The position numbers and the translations under genes are program-made. The notes below the pieces were generated by a model. The model saw only the letters and a list, made by a program, of their open reading frames with translations, was not told where the DNA came from and searched no databases. A stretch of 5,327 nucleotides of DNA from positions 1-5,327 of the forward strand of contig JAISNE010000070.1 in the NCBI GenBank assembly GCA_031276375.1, given 5' to 3'. This document shows, one piece after another, positions 1-5,327 of this stretch (positions are counted from its first letter, which is position 1; every line of letters starts with the position of its first letter). The DNA is from Accumulibacter sp. (lineage in GTDB: Bacteria; Pseudomonadota; Gammaproteobacteria; Burkholderiales; Rhodocyclaceae).

Positions 1-1694
1 CCGAGGGTCGGCTCGAAGCGCATCAATTCGTCGCGCCGGAAAGCGTGGATCGCCAGCGTGTCGCCCGGCTGGCGGCGGCCAAGCAGCGTGTCGATGTTCT
101 TGACCGTCACGCGCAGACCGTCCACGGCGACCAGGATGTCGCCGGCGGACAGTCCGGCCCGCTGCGCCGGGCCGCCGTCGTAAACCGTCGCCAGCCTGAC
201 GCCGCCGCCTTTCTCTTCGATCTTGACGCCCAGCGCGGGCGTCCTGGCCTTTTCCCACGTCAGGCGGATGCCGAACGGGGCGAGCAGCCTGGGGAGCGGG
301 ATGTCGCGCGTGCCGTGGATGGTGCGCGCGAAGAAACGTTCGAGGTCGAGGCCCGACAATTCCTCGGCGATCAGCCGGATGTCGTCGTCTCCGACGCCGA
401 TTCCGGTTTGCCCGAAACGCCGCCACAGCGCGCGCATGACGTCGTCGAGCGAAACCCTGCCGCGCGTCCCGTGGCGCAGGGTCAGGTCGAGCGCCAGGGC
501 GGCGAGCGCGCCCTTGGCGTAGTAGCTGACCACGACGTTCGGCGTATTCTCGTCCGGCCGGTAGAATTTGCTCCAGGCGTCGAAACTCGATTCGGCCAGC
601 GACTGGCGCAGGCGGCCGGGGACGCGCATGACTTTGCCGATCGTCGCGGAGACGAGATCGAGCCAGTCCCGCAGCGTGATGACGCCGCTTCTCAGCAGCG
701 CCAGATCGTCGTAATACGAGGTGATGCCTTCGAACGCCCAGAGCTGCGTGGTGTAGTTCTCGCGGTCGAGATCGTAGGGGGTGAAGGCGGCGGGCTTGAT
801 GCGCTTGACGTTCCAGGCGTGGAAGTATTCGTGGCTGCACAACCCGAGAAACGTGCGGTAAGCCTCGGGCAAACCTTTCATGCCGGGGTAGGGCAAGTCG
901 TTGCGCGCGCACAGCAGCGCTGTCGAGGCGCGGTGTTCGAGCCCGCCGTAAGCTTCGCCGACGACGGTGACCAGGAAGACGTAGCGCGCCATCGGCGCCG
1001 GTTCGCCGAAAAAACGGAGCTGCCACTCGCAGACCCGCCGCAGGTCCGCGGTGAGCCGTTCCGGATCGCAATCGTGACGCCCGGTGACGGCGATTTCGTG
1101 CGCAATGCCGCAAGCCTCGAAAGCGATCAACGTGAAGCTGCCCATTTCCACGGGGTGATCGATCAGTTCATCGTAGTTTTCGGCGCGATACAGGCCGAAT
1201 GCGTGCCGTCTGGCGCAACGTTTCTCGCCGGCGGCCACCGGCAGCGATGTCGCCACGCGCCACGCGGCGAAGTCCTTTCCCTCGGGCCGCCGCAAGTCGA
1301 CCAGGCAGGGCAGCGATTCCTGGCCGAACACGCGCAAAAAGACGTTGGCGCCGTTGAAGAAAGCGTGCGTCGAGTCGAGATGCGCGGTGCGCACCGAGAG
1401 ATCCTCGGCGTGGATCTCGCAGGTCACGGTCAAGGCCGCCCCCTTCCTGACCGGCGCGGCGCGCCAGGTATGCTTGTCCAGTTTGTCCAGCCGGACGCTC
1501 TTGCCTCCGGCGTCGGCGTGAATGGCGACGATGTGCCGGGCAAAATCCCGGATCAGGTAGCTGCCCGGAATCCAGGCGGGCAGGGCGAATCGCTGGCCGG
1601 CGGGATCGGGCGCGGCGACGGTGCAGGAAACCGTGAAGCGATGGGCGGCGGGGTGCGCCGGGCGGATGGCGTAGTGGATGGCGGAGGAAGTCAT
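1..1694 (-). CDS. M61 family zinc metallopeptidase (glycyl aminopeptidase-like) with C-terminal PDZ domain, 3' end cut by window
   Basis: The minus-strand frame from ATG at 1694 stays open to base 1, giving about 564 residues; family members are usually near 600, so only a short C-terminal tail is missing. The zinc site is HEYFH at residues 288-292 (ligands H288 and H292, catalytic E289), with the third ligand probably E322 in the context WAFEGITSYYDDL. Upstream, GGLEH (250-254) matches the GxEH-type substrate motif of M61/M1 gluzincins. Residues 1 to about 170 resemble the family's beta-rich N-terminal domain. A PDZ domain begins near residue 480, with GGPAQRAGLSAGDILVAVDG from about 507. 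No signal peptide is visible, so a cytoplasmic location is inferred. The family cleaves N-terminal residues from peptides, with glycine or alanine preference in characterised members; substrate here is unknown. An in-frame stop at 1725-1727 limits upstream extension. The start lacks a well-placed Shine-Dalgarno: AAGGA lies 17 bases away. Confidence 0.93.
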   Translation of the reverse strand, partial: MTSSAIHYAIRPAHPAAHRFTVSCTVAAPDPAGQRFALPAWIPGSYLIRDFARHIVAIHADAGGKSVRLDKLDKHTWRAAPVRKGAALTVTCEIHAEDLSVRTAHLDSTHAFFNGANVFLRVFGQESLPCLVDLRRPEGKDFAAWRVATSLPVAAGEKRCARRHAFGLYRAENYDELIDHPVEMGSFTLIAFEACGIAHEIAVTGRHDCDPERLTADLRRVCEWQLRFFGEPAPMARYVFLVTVVGEAYGGLEHRASTALLCARNDLPYPGMKGLPEAYRTFLGLCSHEYFHAWNVKRIKPAAFTPYDLDRENYTTQLWAFEGITSYYDDLALLRSGVITLRDWLDLVSATIGKVMRVPGRLRQSLAESSFDAWSKFYRPDENTPNVVVSYYAKGALAALALDLTLRHGTRGRVSLDDVMRALWRRFGQTGIGVGDDDIRLIAEELSGLDLERFFARTIHGTRDIPLPRLLAPFGIRLTWEKARTPALGVKIEEKGGGVRLATVYDGGPAQRAGLSAGDILVAVDGLRVTVKNIDTLLGRRQPGDTLAIHAFRRDELMRFEPTL

Positions 1695-1723
1695 GATTGG
1701 TATGGAAGGATTCCTTGCAAGAG

Positions 1724-1750
1724 ATTATCCTGACGGATGTGGCCTGTCTA
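1724..1750 (-). promoter_or_regulatory. Candidate sigma-70 promoter for the M61 peptidase gene
   Basis: On the minus strand, TAGACA (1750-1745, five of six matches to TTGACA) precedes GATAAT (1729-1724, five of six to TATAAT) with a 15-base spacer, shorter than the optimal 17. A transcript starting near 1717 would have a leader of only about 23 bases before the ATG at 1694. The location is right for the divergent gene, but the short spacer keeps this tentative. Confidence 0.3.
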
Positions 1751-1773
1751 TGATGCACATTCCGCTATTTTCC

Positions 1774-1800
1774 GAAAGTGGTTTGTCGAAGAGCCGTTTT
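1774..1800 (+). promoter_or_regulatory. Candidate sigma-28 (FliA-type) promoter for the Aer-like receptor gene
   Basis: GAAAGTGG (1774-1781) and GCCGTTTT (1793-1800) are separated by exactly 11 bases. The sigma-28 consensus is TAAAGTTT, 11 bases, GCCGATAA; I count five of eight matches in each half, including the AAAGT and GCCG cores. It sits about 40 bases upstream of the receptor start. Chemoreceptor genes, including E. coli aer, are commonly in the flagellar sigma-28 regulon, so the position makes sense. The -10 half is degenerate. Confidence 0.4.
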
Positions 1801-1828
1801 TCTCGATGGACTTCTTTCCAATCCGCCC

Positions 1829-1835
1829 AAGGGAG
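1829..1835 (+). promoter_or_regulatory. Ribosome binding site deciding the start of the Aer-like receptor
   Basis: AAGGGAG lies five bases before ATG 1841. The frame is open further upstream to a GTG at 1778, but that start has no comparable Shine-Dalgarno. The extra 21 residues would also precede the point where the protein aligns with E. coli Aer, so ATG 1841 is preferred. Confidence 0.8.
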
Positions 1836-1840
1836 AAAAA

Positions 1841-3475
1841 ATGCGCAAAAACCTGCCGGTAACGAACGTGGAAACCCTGCTTCCGGAAGATCAATTCATT
1901 TATTCGCGGACGAATCTGAAAGGGCAGATCGACGAAACCAACGATGCGTTTTGCCATATCAGCGGTTTCCTCCGTGAGGAAATGCTGGGCCAGCCGCACA
2001 ATATCGTGCGCCATCCCGACATGCCGCCGGCGGCCTTCGAGGACATGTGGCGCGATCTGAAGGCGGGCCTGCCGTGGCGCGGGCTGGTGAAAAACCGGCG
2101 CAAGGACGGCGGCTTTTACTGGGTGGTGGCGAACGTCTCGCCGATCCGCGAAGACGGCCAGGTGGTCGGCTACCAGTCGGTGCGGAGCCGGCCTTCGCGC
2201 GAGGAAGTGGCCGGCGCGGAAAAGATTTACGCCGAGATCAACGCGGGGAAAAAGAAATGGCTCATCCGCCACGGCCGGGCGATACGCGCGCGTTCCCCCC
2301 TCGTTCTGGCGCTCCTCTCCCTGCGCGCGCAAATGATCCTCCTGGGGATGCTGGTATTCGTCCTGGGGCTGGTGGAGGCGGCCAGGATGACGCTGAACGG
2401 GCCGATCCTGTCCCTGATGCATCAGGCGCTGGTCGTCTTCTCGGTGGCTTACGCCCTGTATTTCGTCGGATATTTCGCGCCCAGGGTCTGGCGCGACATC
2501 GACGCGATCGATCGCTGGATGATGTCGGTGCTTTCGTCCGGCAACCTGAAGCAGCGCCTGACCGTCGTCCGCGGCGATCAGATCGGCTCCGTGGCCCGGC
2601 GCATGGACGTTTTCGTTTCATCGGTGCAGGCCATGGTGCAGGGTATCGCCGACACCAACACGCAGGTGCAGCGGAGCACGCAGGAAGTCGACGCCGGGAT
2701 GTACGCGGCGATGCAATCGGCCGAACACCAGAACGAGGCCACCTCGTCGGCCGCCGCCGCCGTGGAAGAAGTCACCGCGTCGATCAGGGAAGTGGCGGAG
2801 CACGCAAGCTCCACGCGCGATGTCGCGGTCGGCGCCGGCGAGGTATCCAGCGCCGGCGTGAAGCGTTCCGACGAGGCGTGCGAAGCCATCAATTCGCTGG
2901 CCGAGACGGTCAAGCATTCGGCCGCGCAAGTCGAAATGCTCGGACAGCGCTCCACCGAGATCAACAAGATCGCCGGTTCGATCAAGGAAATCGCCGATCA
3001 GACCAATCTGCTGGCACTGAACGCGGCCATCGAAGCGGCCAGGGCCGGGGAGCAGGGCCGCGGTTTCGCGGTGGTGGCCGACGAGGTGCGCAAGCTCGCC
3101 GAACGGGCGGCCCGGGCCACCGAGGAAATCAGCACGACCATCGGCCTGATCCACTCCGAAACGCGGGCGGCCGTCGACGGCATGCGCACCGGGGCGCAGC
3201 AGGTGGAAAACAGCGTCGAACTGGTCCATTCCGCCCAGGACGCGCTGCAGCGCATCAACGATGAAATGAACGGCACCATCGAGCTGGTCAACGATATTTC
3301 GCAAGCCTCCGGCAAGCAGCAGGAAGCCATGACGCAGCTCGCGCACAACGTCCAGCAGGTAGACAGCATGACCGAGCAGAACATTACCGTGGTCAACCAG
3401 ACGCAGGTCATGGTCGAGAAACTGCAAGGCATCGTCGACCGCATGAACAAGGCGGTGAATCAGTTCGTCGTATGA
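1841..3475 (+). CDS. aer: Aer-like PAS-HAMP methyl-accepting chemotaxis receptor (redox/energy taxis)
   Basis: A complete receptor of 544 residues. The N-terminal PAS domain (about 8-115) carries [10 protein letters not shown] at 53-62. N34, R57, H58, D60, F66, D68, W70 and N85 coincide in number with E. coli Aer; several of these are known there to be needed for FAD binding, so flavin-based redox sensing is inferred. Two hydrophobic segments (about 165-178 and 196-212) joined by a short loop form a membrane hairpin with no sizeable periplasmic domain, keeping PAS and signalling parts in the cytoplasm. A HAMP-like linker follows (about 214-268). The receptor signalling hairpin has its conserved tip around residues 381-415 ([19 protein letters not shown]), the CheA/CheW contact region. 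[10 protein letters not shown] (305-314) fits the consensus methylation site with E309/E310. The C-terminus (NQFVV) lacks a CheR-tethering NWETF-type pentapeptide. It is divergent from the peptidase gene and appears monocistronic. The symbol marks similarity to Aer, not proven orthology. Confidence 0.93.
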   Translation: MRKNLPVTNVETLLPEDQFIYSRTNLKGQIDETNDAFCHISGFLREEMLGQPHNIVRHPDMPPAAFEDMWRDLKAGLPWRGLVKNRRKDGGFYWVVANVSPIREDGQVVGYQSVRSRPSREEVAGAEKIYAEINAGKKKWLIRHGRAIRARSPLVLALLSLRAQMILLGMLVFVLGLVEAARMTLNGPILSLMHQALVVFSVAYALYFVGYFAPRVWRDIDAIDRWMMSVLSSGNLKQRLTVVRGDQIGSVARRMDVFVSSVQAMVQGIADTNTQVQRSTQEVDAGMYAAMQSAEHQNEATSSAAAAVEEVTASIREVAEHASSTRDVAVGAGEVSSAGVKRSDEACEAINSLAETVKHSAAQVEMLGQRSTEINKIAGSIKEIADQTNLLALNAAIEAARAGEQGRGFAVVADEVRKLAERAARATEEISTTIGLIHSETRAAVDGMRTGAQQVENSVELVHSAQDALQRINDEMNGTIELVNDISQASGKQQEAMTQLAHNVQQVDSMTEQNITVVNQTQVMVEKLQGIVDRMNKAVNQFVV

Positions 3476-3540
3476 CACGCCCGTGACGGCGGCGTTACTT
3501 TCCTTTCCCTCTCGGAGAAAAAGCGCCGAAGGCATCCACT

Positions 3541-3583
3541 CCCCTCCCCTCCCCTTCTCCCCTCGGGGGAAAGGGGGCGAAGG
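3541..3583. repeat. C-rich tract with REP-like stem-loop downstream of the receptor gene
   Basis: Bases 3551-3562 can pair with 3566-3577 around a TCG loop: 12 positions with one mismatch (C3557/A3571) and one G-T wobble. It begins 65 bases after the receptor stop, so it could slow or end transcription, but there is no T-run on either side as in a canonical intrinsic terminator. The sequence resembles the CCCTCTCCC...GGGGAGAGGG palindromes scattered between genes in many GC-rich proteobacteria, from general recollection rather than a search. Four C4 runs occupy 3541-3562. Confidence 0.5.
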
Positions 3584-3777
3584 CGGATGGCTGGCGCACC
3601 CAAGCCGATCCGGCGCCGCATCGAATCCGTCATCAAGGCGCCGAACCGACAGATCGGCGACGACATCGACCCGCAAGGCCAGGAAGGTCGCCTTGGTCGC
3701 TTGTATGCACAAGCTCCTTTTCATCCTGAACGCCATTTGCAAATCGGAACAGCCTTGACGGAAGAACTTCTCTCATG
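3584..3777. other. Stretch without a supportable gene
   Basis: Short open frames exist on both strands (for example plus 3587-3802 and several antisense ones), but none has a ribosome binding site, a recognisable motif, or a frame clearly better than its shadows. The sequence is still GC-rich and may be decayed coding or mobile-element DNA. I could not identify a parent gene. Confidence 0.5.
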
Positions 3778-3874
3778 CCAAGTTGTAGTCAAACCATCGT
3801 GATACGCCCCAAATGACCGAAATTCCGACACGTCGGGCTTGAGCATGAACGGCCTATTGAGCGCAACTTGGTAT
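3778..3874 (+). mobile_element. MITE-like element, left copy (97 bases, uninterrupted)
   Basis: This block begins CCAAGTTG and ends CAACTTGGTAT, so its tips are inverted repeats of each other. It encodes nothing. An inverted second copy lies at 4918-5134; after removing that copy's 120-base insertion and target duplication, both are exactly 97 bases and align without gaps. By hand I count 82 of 97 identical positions, with the 27 bases at the inner end (3848-3874 against 4918-4944) all identical. The AT-containing tips recall TA-targeting IS630-type elements, but no clean TA duplication flanks it, so the mobilising family is unproven. Confidence 0.75.
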
Positions 3875-3962
3875 TAACATTCTGCCCGGCGGGCTGGACG
3901 CGCGACAGGCGAGATTTCCGGCAGGACGCGCCTACCACCGTGAAGCGTCCGTCCGGCATCAC

Positions 3963-4399
3963 CTACCGGAAAATGACCCTGAAGAACGGCGGCGGCGGCA
4001 GATATCCGCGCGTGCTGTACGCCACAAGCGCCTCGGTCTTGCGGCGCGGCGCCACCTCGGGCGCCCCCTCGTTGAAGCCGTTTTCGATGGCGCCGCGCTG
4101 TTTACCTTGTCCTCGATCTTGGTGGCGTCGGTAATGCAGGCGTCGTAGTCGGCGGCGCCGCGATAGACCCACTCGCCGGCGAGCGCGTCTTGGGTGTTCT
4201 CCACCAGCGGCTGACCGTTGTGGATGATGCCGTTGCCGGCGGCGATGTCGTCCGCCACGCCCGCCGGGTAGAGTCTGAGCCGGCCTACCTTGTAGTTACC
4301 GGCGATGCACTGCGCTCCGGTTGGCTCGGGAATCGCATTGATCCCGAAGGCGCCGCTGTGCGCGGCATTCTCGATCTGGATGAACTTATCGGCGCTCAT
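3963..4399 (-). pseudogene. Hypothetical protein gene, broken by a single-base frameshift
   Basis: From ATG 4399 the frame reads a coding-like protein beginning MSADKFIQIENAAHSGAFG. It continues to TKIEDK, about residue 98, near base 4106. There it degenerates into an arginine-rich run (TASTRGRPRWRRAARPRRL), while the neighbouring frame takes up sensible sequence GKQRGAIENGFNEG and ends FFRVIFR with a stop at 3963-3965. One missing base in the G run at 4105-4106 explains the switch; the repaired protein would be about 145 residues. No slippery heptamer for programmed shifting is visible. I do not recognise the family and see no membrane segment or signal peptide. No Shine-Dalgarno precedes the ATG, and an in-frame TAG lies about 50 bases upstream. 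It may be a decayed gene or carry a sequencing error. Confidence 0.55.
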
Positions 4400-4473
4400 G
4401 CGGGCATGGTGGCCCGGCCTGGAGCGGAAAGCGAGGCGTTTTCCGCTCTATTCAGGAGGCGCGGCGGGAGCCT

Positions 4474-4530
4474 TCAGGCTTCGAACTGGCCGCGCATGTC
4501 GGCAATGACCGCCTTGAGTGCGTCGCGCTT
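4474..4530 (-). pseudogene. C-terminal scrap of an unidentified minus-strand gene
   Basis: The minus-strand frame ending at the stop 4474-4476 reads KRDALKAVIADMRGQFEA, a plausible helical C-terminus. It lies 74 bases upstream of the start of the frameshifted hypothetical gene on the same strand, an operon-like arrangement. Upstream of base 4530 the same frame only runs antisense through IS630 transposase sequence. The gene therefore seems cut off there by the transposase fragment. With 18 residues, identification is not possible. Confidence 0.3.
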
Positions 4531-4764
4531 CACTACACACCCAAACATGGCGGTTGGCTCAATATTGCCGAGATCGAATTGGCGGTCTTGTCCAATTCCT
4601 GTCTCTCCAAACGCATCCCTGACGCGGAAACCTTGCCGCGCGAGATCCAGGCCAATCTCCGCGAACGCAATGCCAAATCTCTCCCCGTCAAGTGGCAATT
4701 CTCCATCCGGGACGCTCGACGAAAACTCGCTCGGCTATATCCATGTGCATTCGATTCAACTTGA
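4531..4764 (+). pseudogene. IS630-family transposase, C-terminal fragment
   Basis: The plus frame 4531-4764 encodes 77 residues and a stop, starting HYTPKHGGWLNIAEIE. It continues with LSNSCLSKRIPD, ETLPREIQANLRERN, VKWQFSIRDARRKLARLYP. This is the well-known C-terminal block of IS630-type DDE transposases: HYTPKHGSWLN followed by the catalytic Glu in the NxxE context, then a WxFxxxDARxKLxxLYP ending. Full-length proteins are roughly 330-370 residues, so the helix-turn-helix region and the first two catalytic Asp residues are absent. Upstream codons in the same frame (PSGFELAAHVGNDRLECVAL) do not resemble the family, placing the break at or just before 4531. It cannot be active. It lies head-on to the neighbouring minus-strand fragments. 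Confidence 0.85.
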
Positions 4765-4774
4765 CTGGCTGCTA

Positions 4775-4817
4775 GCGCCGCTTGGATTGCCACGTCGCCG
4801 CGCTCCTCGCAATGACG
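4775..4817. repeat. Dispersed imperfect-palindrome repeat (yields spurious 'HCEERGDVAIQ' peptides)
   Basis: The segment contains GGATTGCCACG, a GC-rich centre, and CCTCGCAATGACG; ATTGC and GCAAT pair as an imperfect hairpin. Read on the minus strand it gives HCEERGDVAIQ, a peptide string I recall from many over-predicted ORFs in unrelated bacterial genomes, which marks it as a widespread intergenic repeat. It lies just after the transposase stop and is probably non-coding. Recognition is from memory, not a search. Confidence 0.6.
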
Positions 4818-4917
4818 GAGTTCCCCCTCCCCCGCCTTGCCATGGAATTTTGTTGTTGAACGAGCGTGACAATGAACCAAACGCTTTCGGTGACTATTAG
4901 TCAGTCACATTGATTTG

Positions 4918-5134
4918 ATACCAAGTTGCGCTCAATAGGCCGTTGATATGTAAGTCCGACGTATCAGGATTGCGGTCATTTTTGTATAGTCCCACGAAGC
5001 GGGCGAGACGCCCGCGCTCCCGATCCTTCGCGCACTGAGCCAAGGAGCGCGGGCGTCTCGCCCGCAATGCGAGCCGTAGGCTCGCTGTACCGCCGTCATT
5101 TTTGACGTATCACGATGGTTTGGCGGCAACTTGG
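4918..5134 (-). mobile_element. MITE-like element, right copy (inverted, interrupted by a nested insertion)
   Basis: This is the inverted partner of 3778-3874, with tips ATACCAAGTTGC and GCAACTTGG. Its 217 bases reduce to exactly 97 when the 110-base insertion at 4985-5094 and one 10-base duplication are removed, giving a gapless alignment with the left copy. The inner 27 bases (4918-4944) are identical between copies; the outer 40 bases differ at six positions and the middle is more diverged. No protein is encoded: the minus-strand frame 4932-5144 is an artefact of the repeat. Confidence 0.75.
4975..5104. repeat. Nested palindromic insertion (4985-5094) with 10-base direct repeats
   Basis: The 110-base insert is flanked by GTCATTTTTG at 4975-4984 and 5095-5104, a probable target-site duplication. 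Inside, 4999-5020 and 5044-5065 are perfect 22-base inverted repeats separated by 23 bases. Each arm contains its own hairpin GCGGGCG-AGA-CGCCCGC, and a third hairpin GCGAGCC-GTA-GGCTCGC sits at 5069-5085. The minus-strand translation contains CGRDARAP and SAGVSPAS, strings I recall from dispersed palindromic repeats in many environmental genomes. It encodes no transposase, so it must have been moved in trans. Confidence 0.75.
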
Positions 5135-5327
5135 TTTGACACAATCGTTGACGTGATTTTTCGCTGAAAGCTTGCCCATCGAGTCGTTTCTTTTCAGCAT
5201 GACTGACTACTAGTTAGCGTGAAAGAAACGAAGCTGAAGGCGAAAGAATCTCTGACAATGAAGTCATAATCAGGGAGGAAGCGAATCTAAGCGTTGGCTG
5301 GAGTCAGGAAGCCGAATTTGGAGAGGG
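5135..5327. other. Right-edge stretch without a supportable gene
   Basis: The base composition is less GC-rich than the peptidase and receptor genes. All three plus-strand frames meet stops quickly (for example GTG at 5219 gives 16 codons). On the minus strand an open frame enters from the edge and ends LSKFGFLTPANA with a stop at 5287-5289; this could be the tail of a gene lying outside, but 12 residues are not enough. A perfect TTGACA at 5136-5141 has no -10 at a suitable distance. An operator-like half-palindrome lies at 5200-5220. Confidence 0.4.

Larger units (their letters stand above)
3875..4917. other. Cargo between the two inverted MITE-like copies
   Basis: These 1,043 bases hold only fragments: a frameshifted minus-strand hypothetical gene, the tail of another minus-strand gene, a plus-strand IS630 transposase C-terminus, and a dispersed repeat. 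The long plus-strand open frame 4190-4900 is a shadow: it is antisense to the hypothetical gene and out of frame with the transposase fragment. Whether the unit ever moved as one is unknown. Confidence 0.6.

Noticed and set aside
45..1733. 562-codon plus-strand open frame
   Set aside because: It is antisense to the M61 peptidase, whose minus-strand frame carries HEYFH, the GxEH motif and a PDZ domain. The plus frame shows only the arginine/aspartate/glycine-rich composition typical of antisense GC-rich frames.
1168..1758. 196-codon minus-strand open frame starting upstream of the peptidase
   Set aside because: It is a different frame from the peptidase and its translation is proline/arginine-rich without motifs; the peptidase frame explains the region.
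3551..3583. Intrinsic terminator for the receptor gene
   Set aside because: The stem is strong but there is no T-run after it on either strand, so it is recorded as a REP-like repeat instead.
2618..3742. 374-codon minus-strand open frame over the receptor gene
   Set aside because: It is antisense to the conserved receptor signalling hairpin, so it is a shadow with no independent support.
4190..4900. 236-codon plus-strand open frame
   Set aside because: It runs antisense to the hypothetical gene fragment and out of frame through the IS630 fragment and a dispersed repeat; the low-complexity end (VPPPPPCHG) is repeat-derived.
4985..5094. CRISPR-like array
   Set aside because: The repeats are inverted, not direct, and there are only two arms with a single spacer.
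5136..5141. Perfect TTGACA -35 box
   Set aside because: No -10 element lies 16-18 bases downstream and no gene follows in the window.
4932..5144. 70-codon minus-strand open frame
   Set aside because: It is produced by the palindromic repeat and the MITE-like copy; the CGRDARAP and SAGVSPAS strings are typical of spurious repeat ORFs.

Overview
The window looks like a GC-rich proteobacterial chromosome, most likely an environmental betaproteobacterium. That placement is an inference from codon use, the pairing of an M61 peptidase with an Aer-type receptor, and the repeat style; no marker gene is present. The left two thirds (1-3475) is ordinary, dense coding sequence. The right third (about 3476-5327) is an accessory stretch of repeats and gene wreckage with no intact gene that I can support.

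Layout. Positions 1-1694 on the minus strand hold an M61-family zinc metallopeptidase with a C-terminal PDZ domain; its 3' end lies outside the window. A 146-base divergent intergenic region follows. It holds a candidate flagellar-sigma (sigma-28) promoter and a good ribosome binding site for the next gene. Positions 1841-3475 on the plus strand encode a complete Aer-like, PAS-containing methyl-accepting receptor. The FAD-contact residues known from E. coli Aer fall at the same residue numbers. After it comes a C-rich tract with a strong hairpin and a textbook G-quadruplex pattern on the minus strand.

The repeat region. Two copies of a 97-base MITE-like element lie in opposite orientation (3778-3874 and 4918-5134) around 1,043 bases of debris. 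The right copy is interrupted by a 110-base, highly palindromic element flanked by a 10-base direct repeat. The left copy supplies the uninterrupted site, so the insertion can be read from this window alone. Between the copies are a frameshifted hypothetical gene (minus strand), a short C-terminal scrap of another minus-strand gene, the C-terminal 77 residues of an IS630-family transposase (plus strand), and a dispersed repeat of the kind that yields spurious ORFs.

How the parts relate. The peptidase and the receptor are divergently transcribed, and nothing links their functions. The receptor probably feeds redox or energy-taxis signals to CheA/CheW encoded elsewhere. The accessory region appears to be a landing site for successive small insertions. 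I see no evidence for a new defence or catalytic system; the nested repeat architecture is the most unusual thing here.
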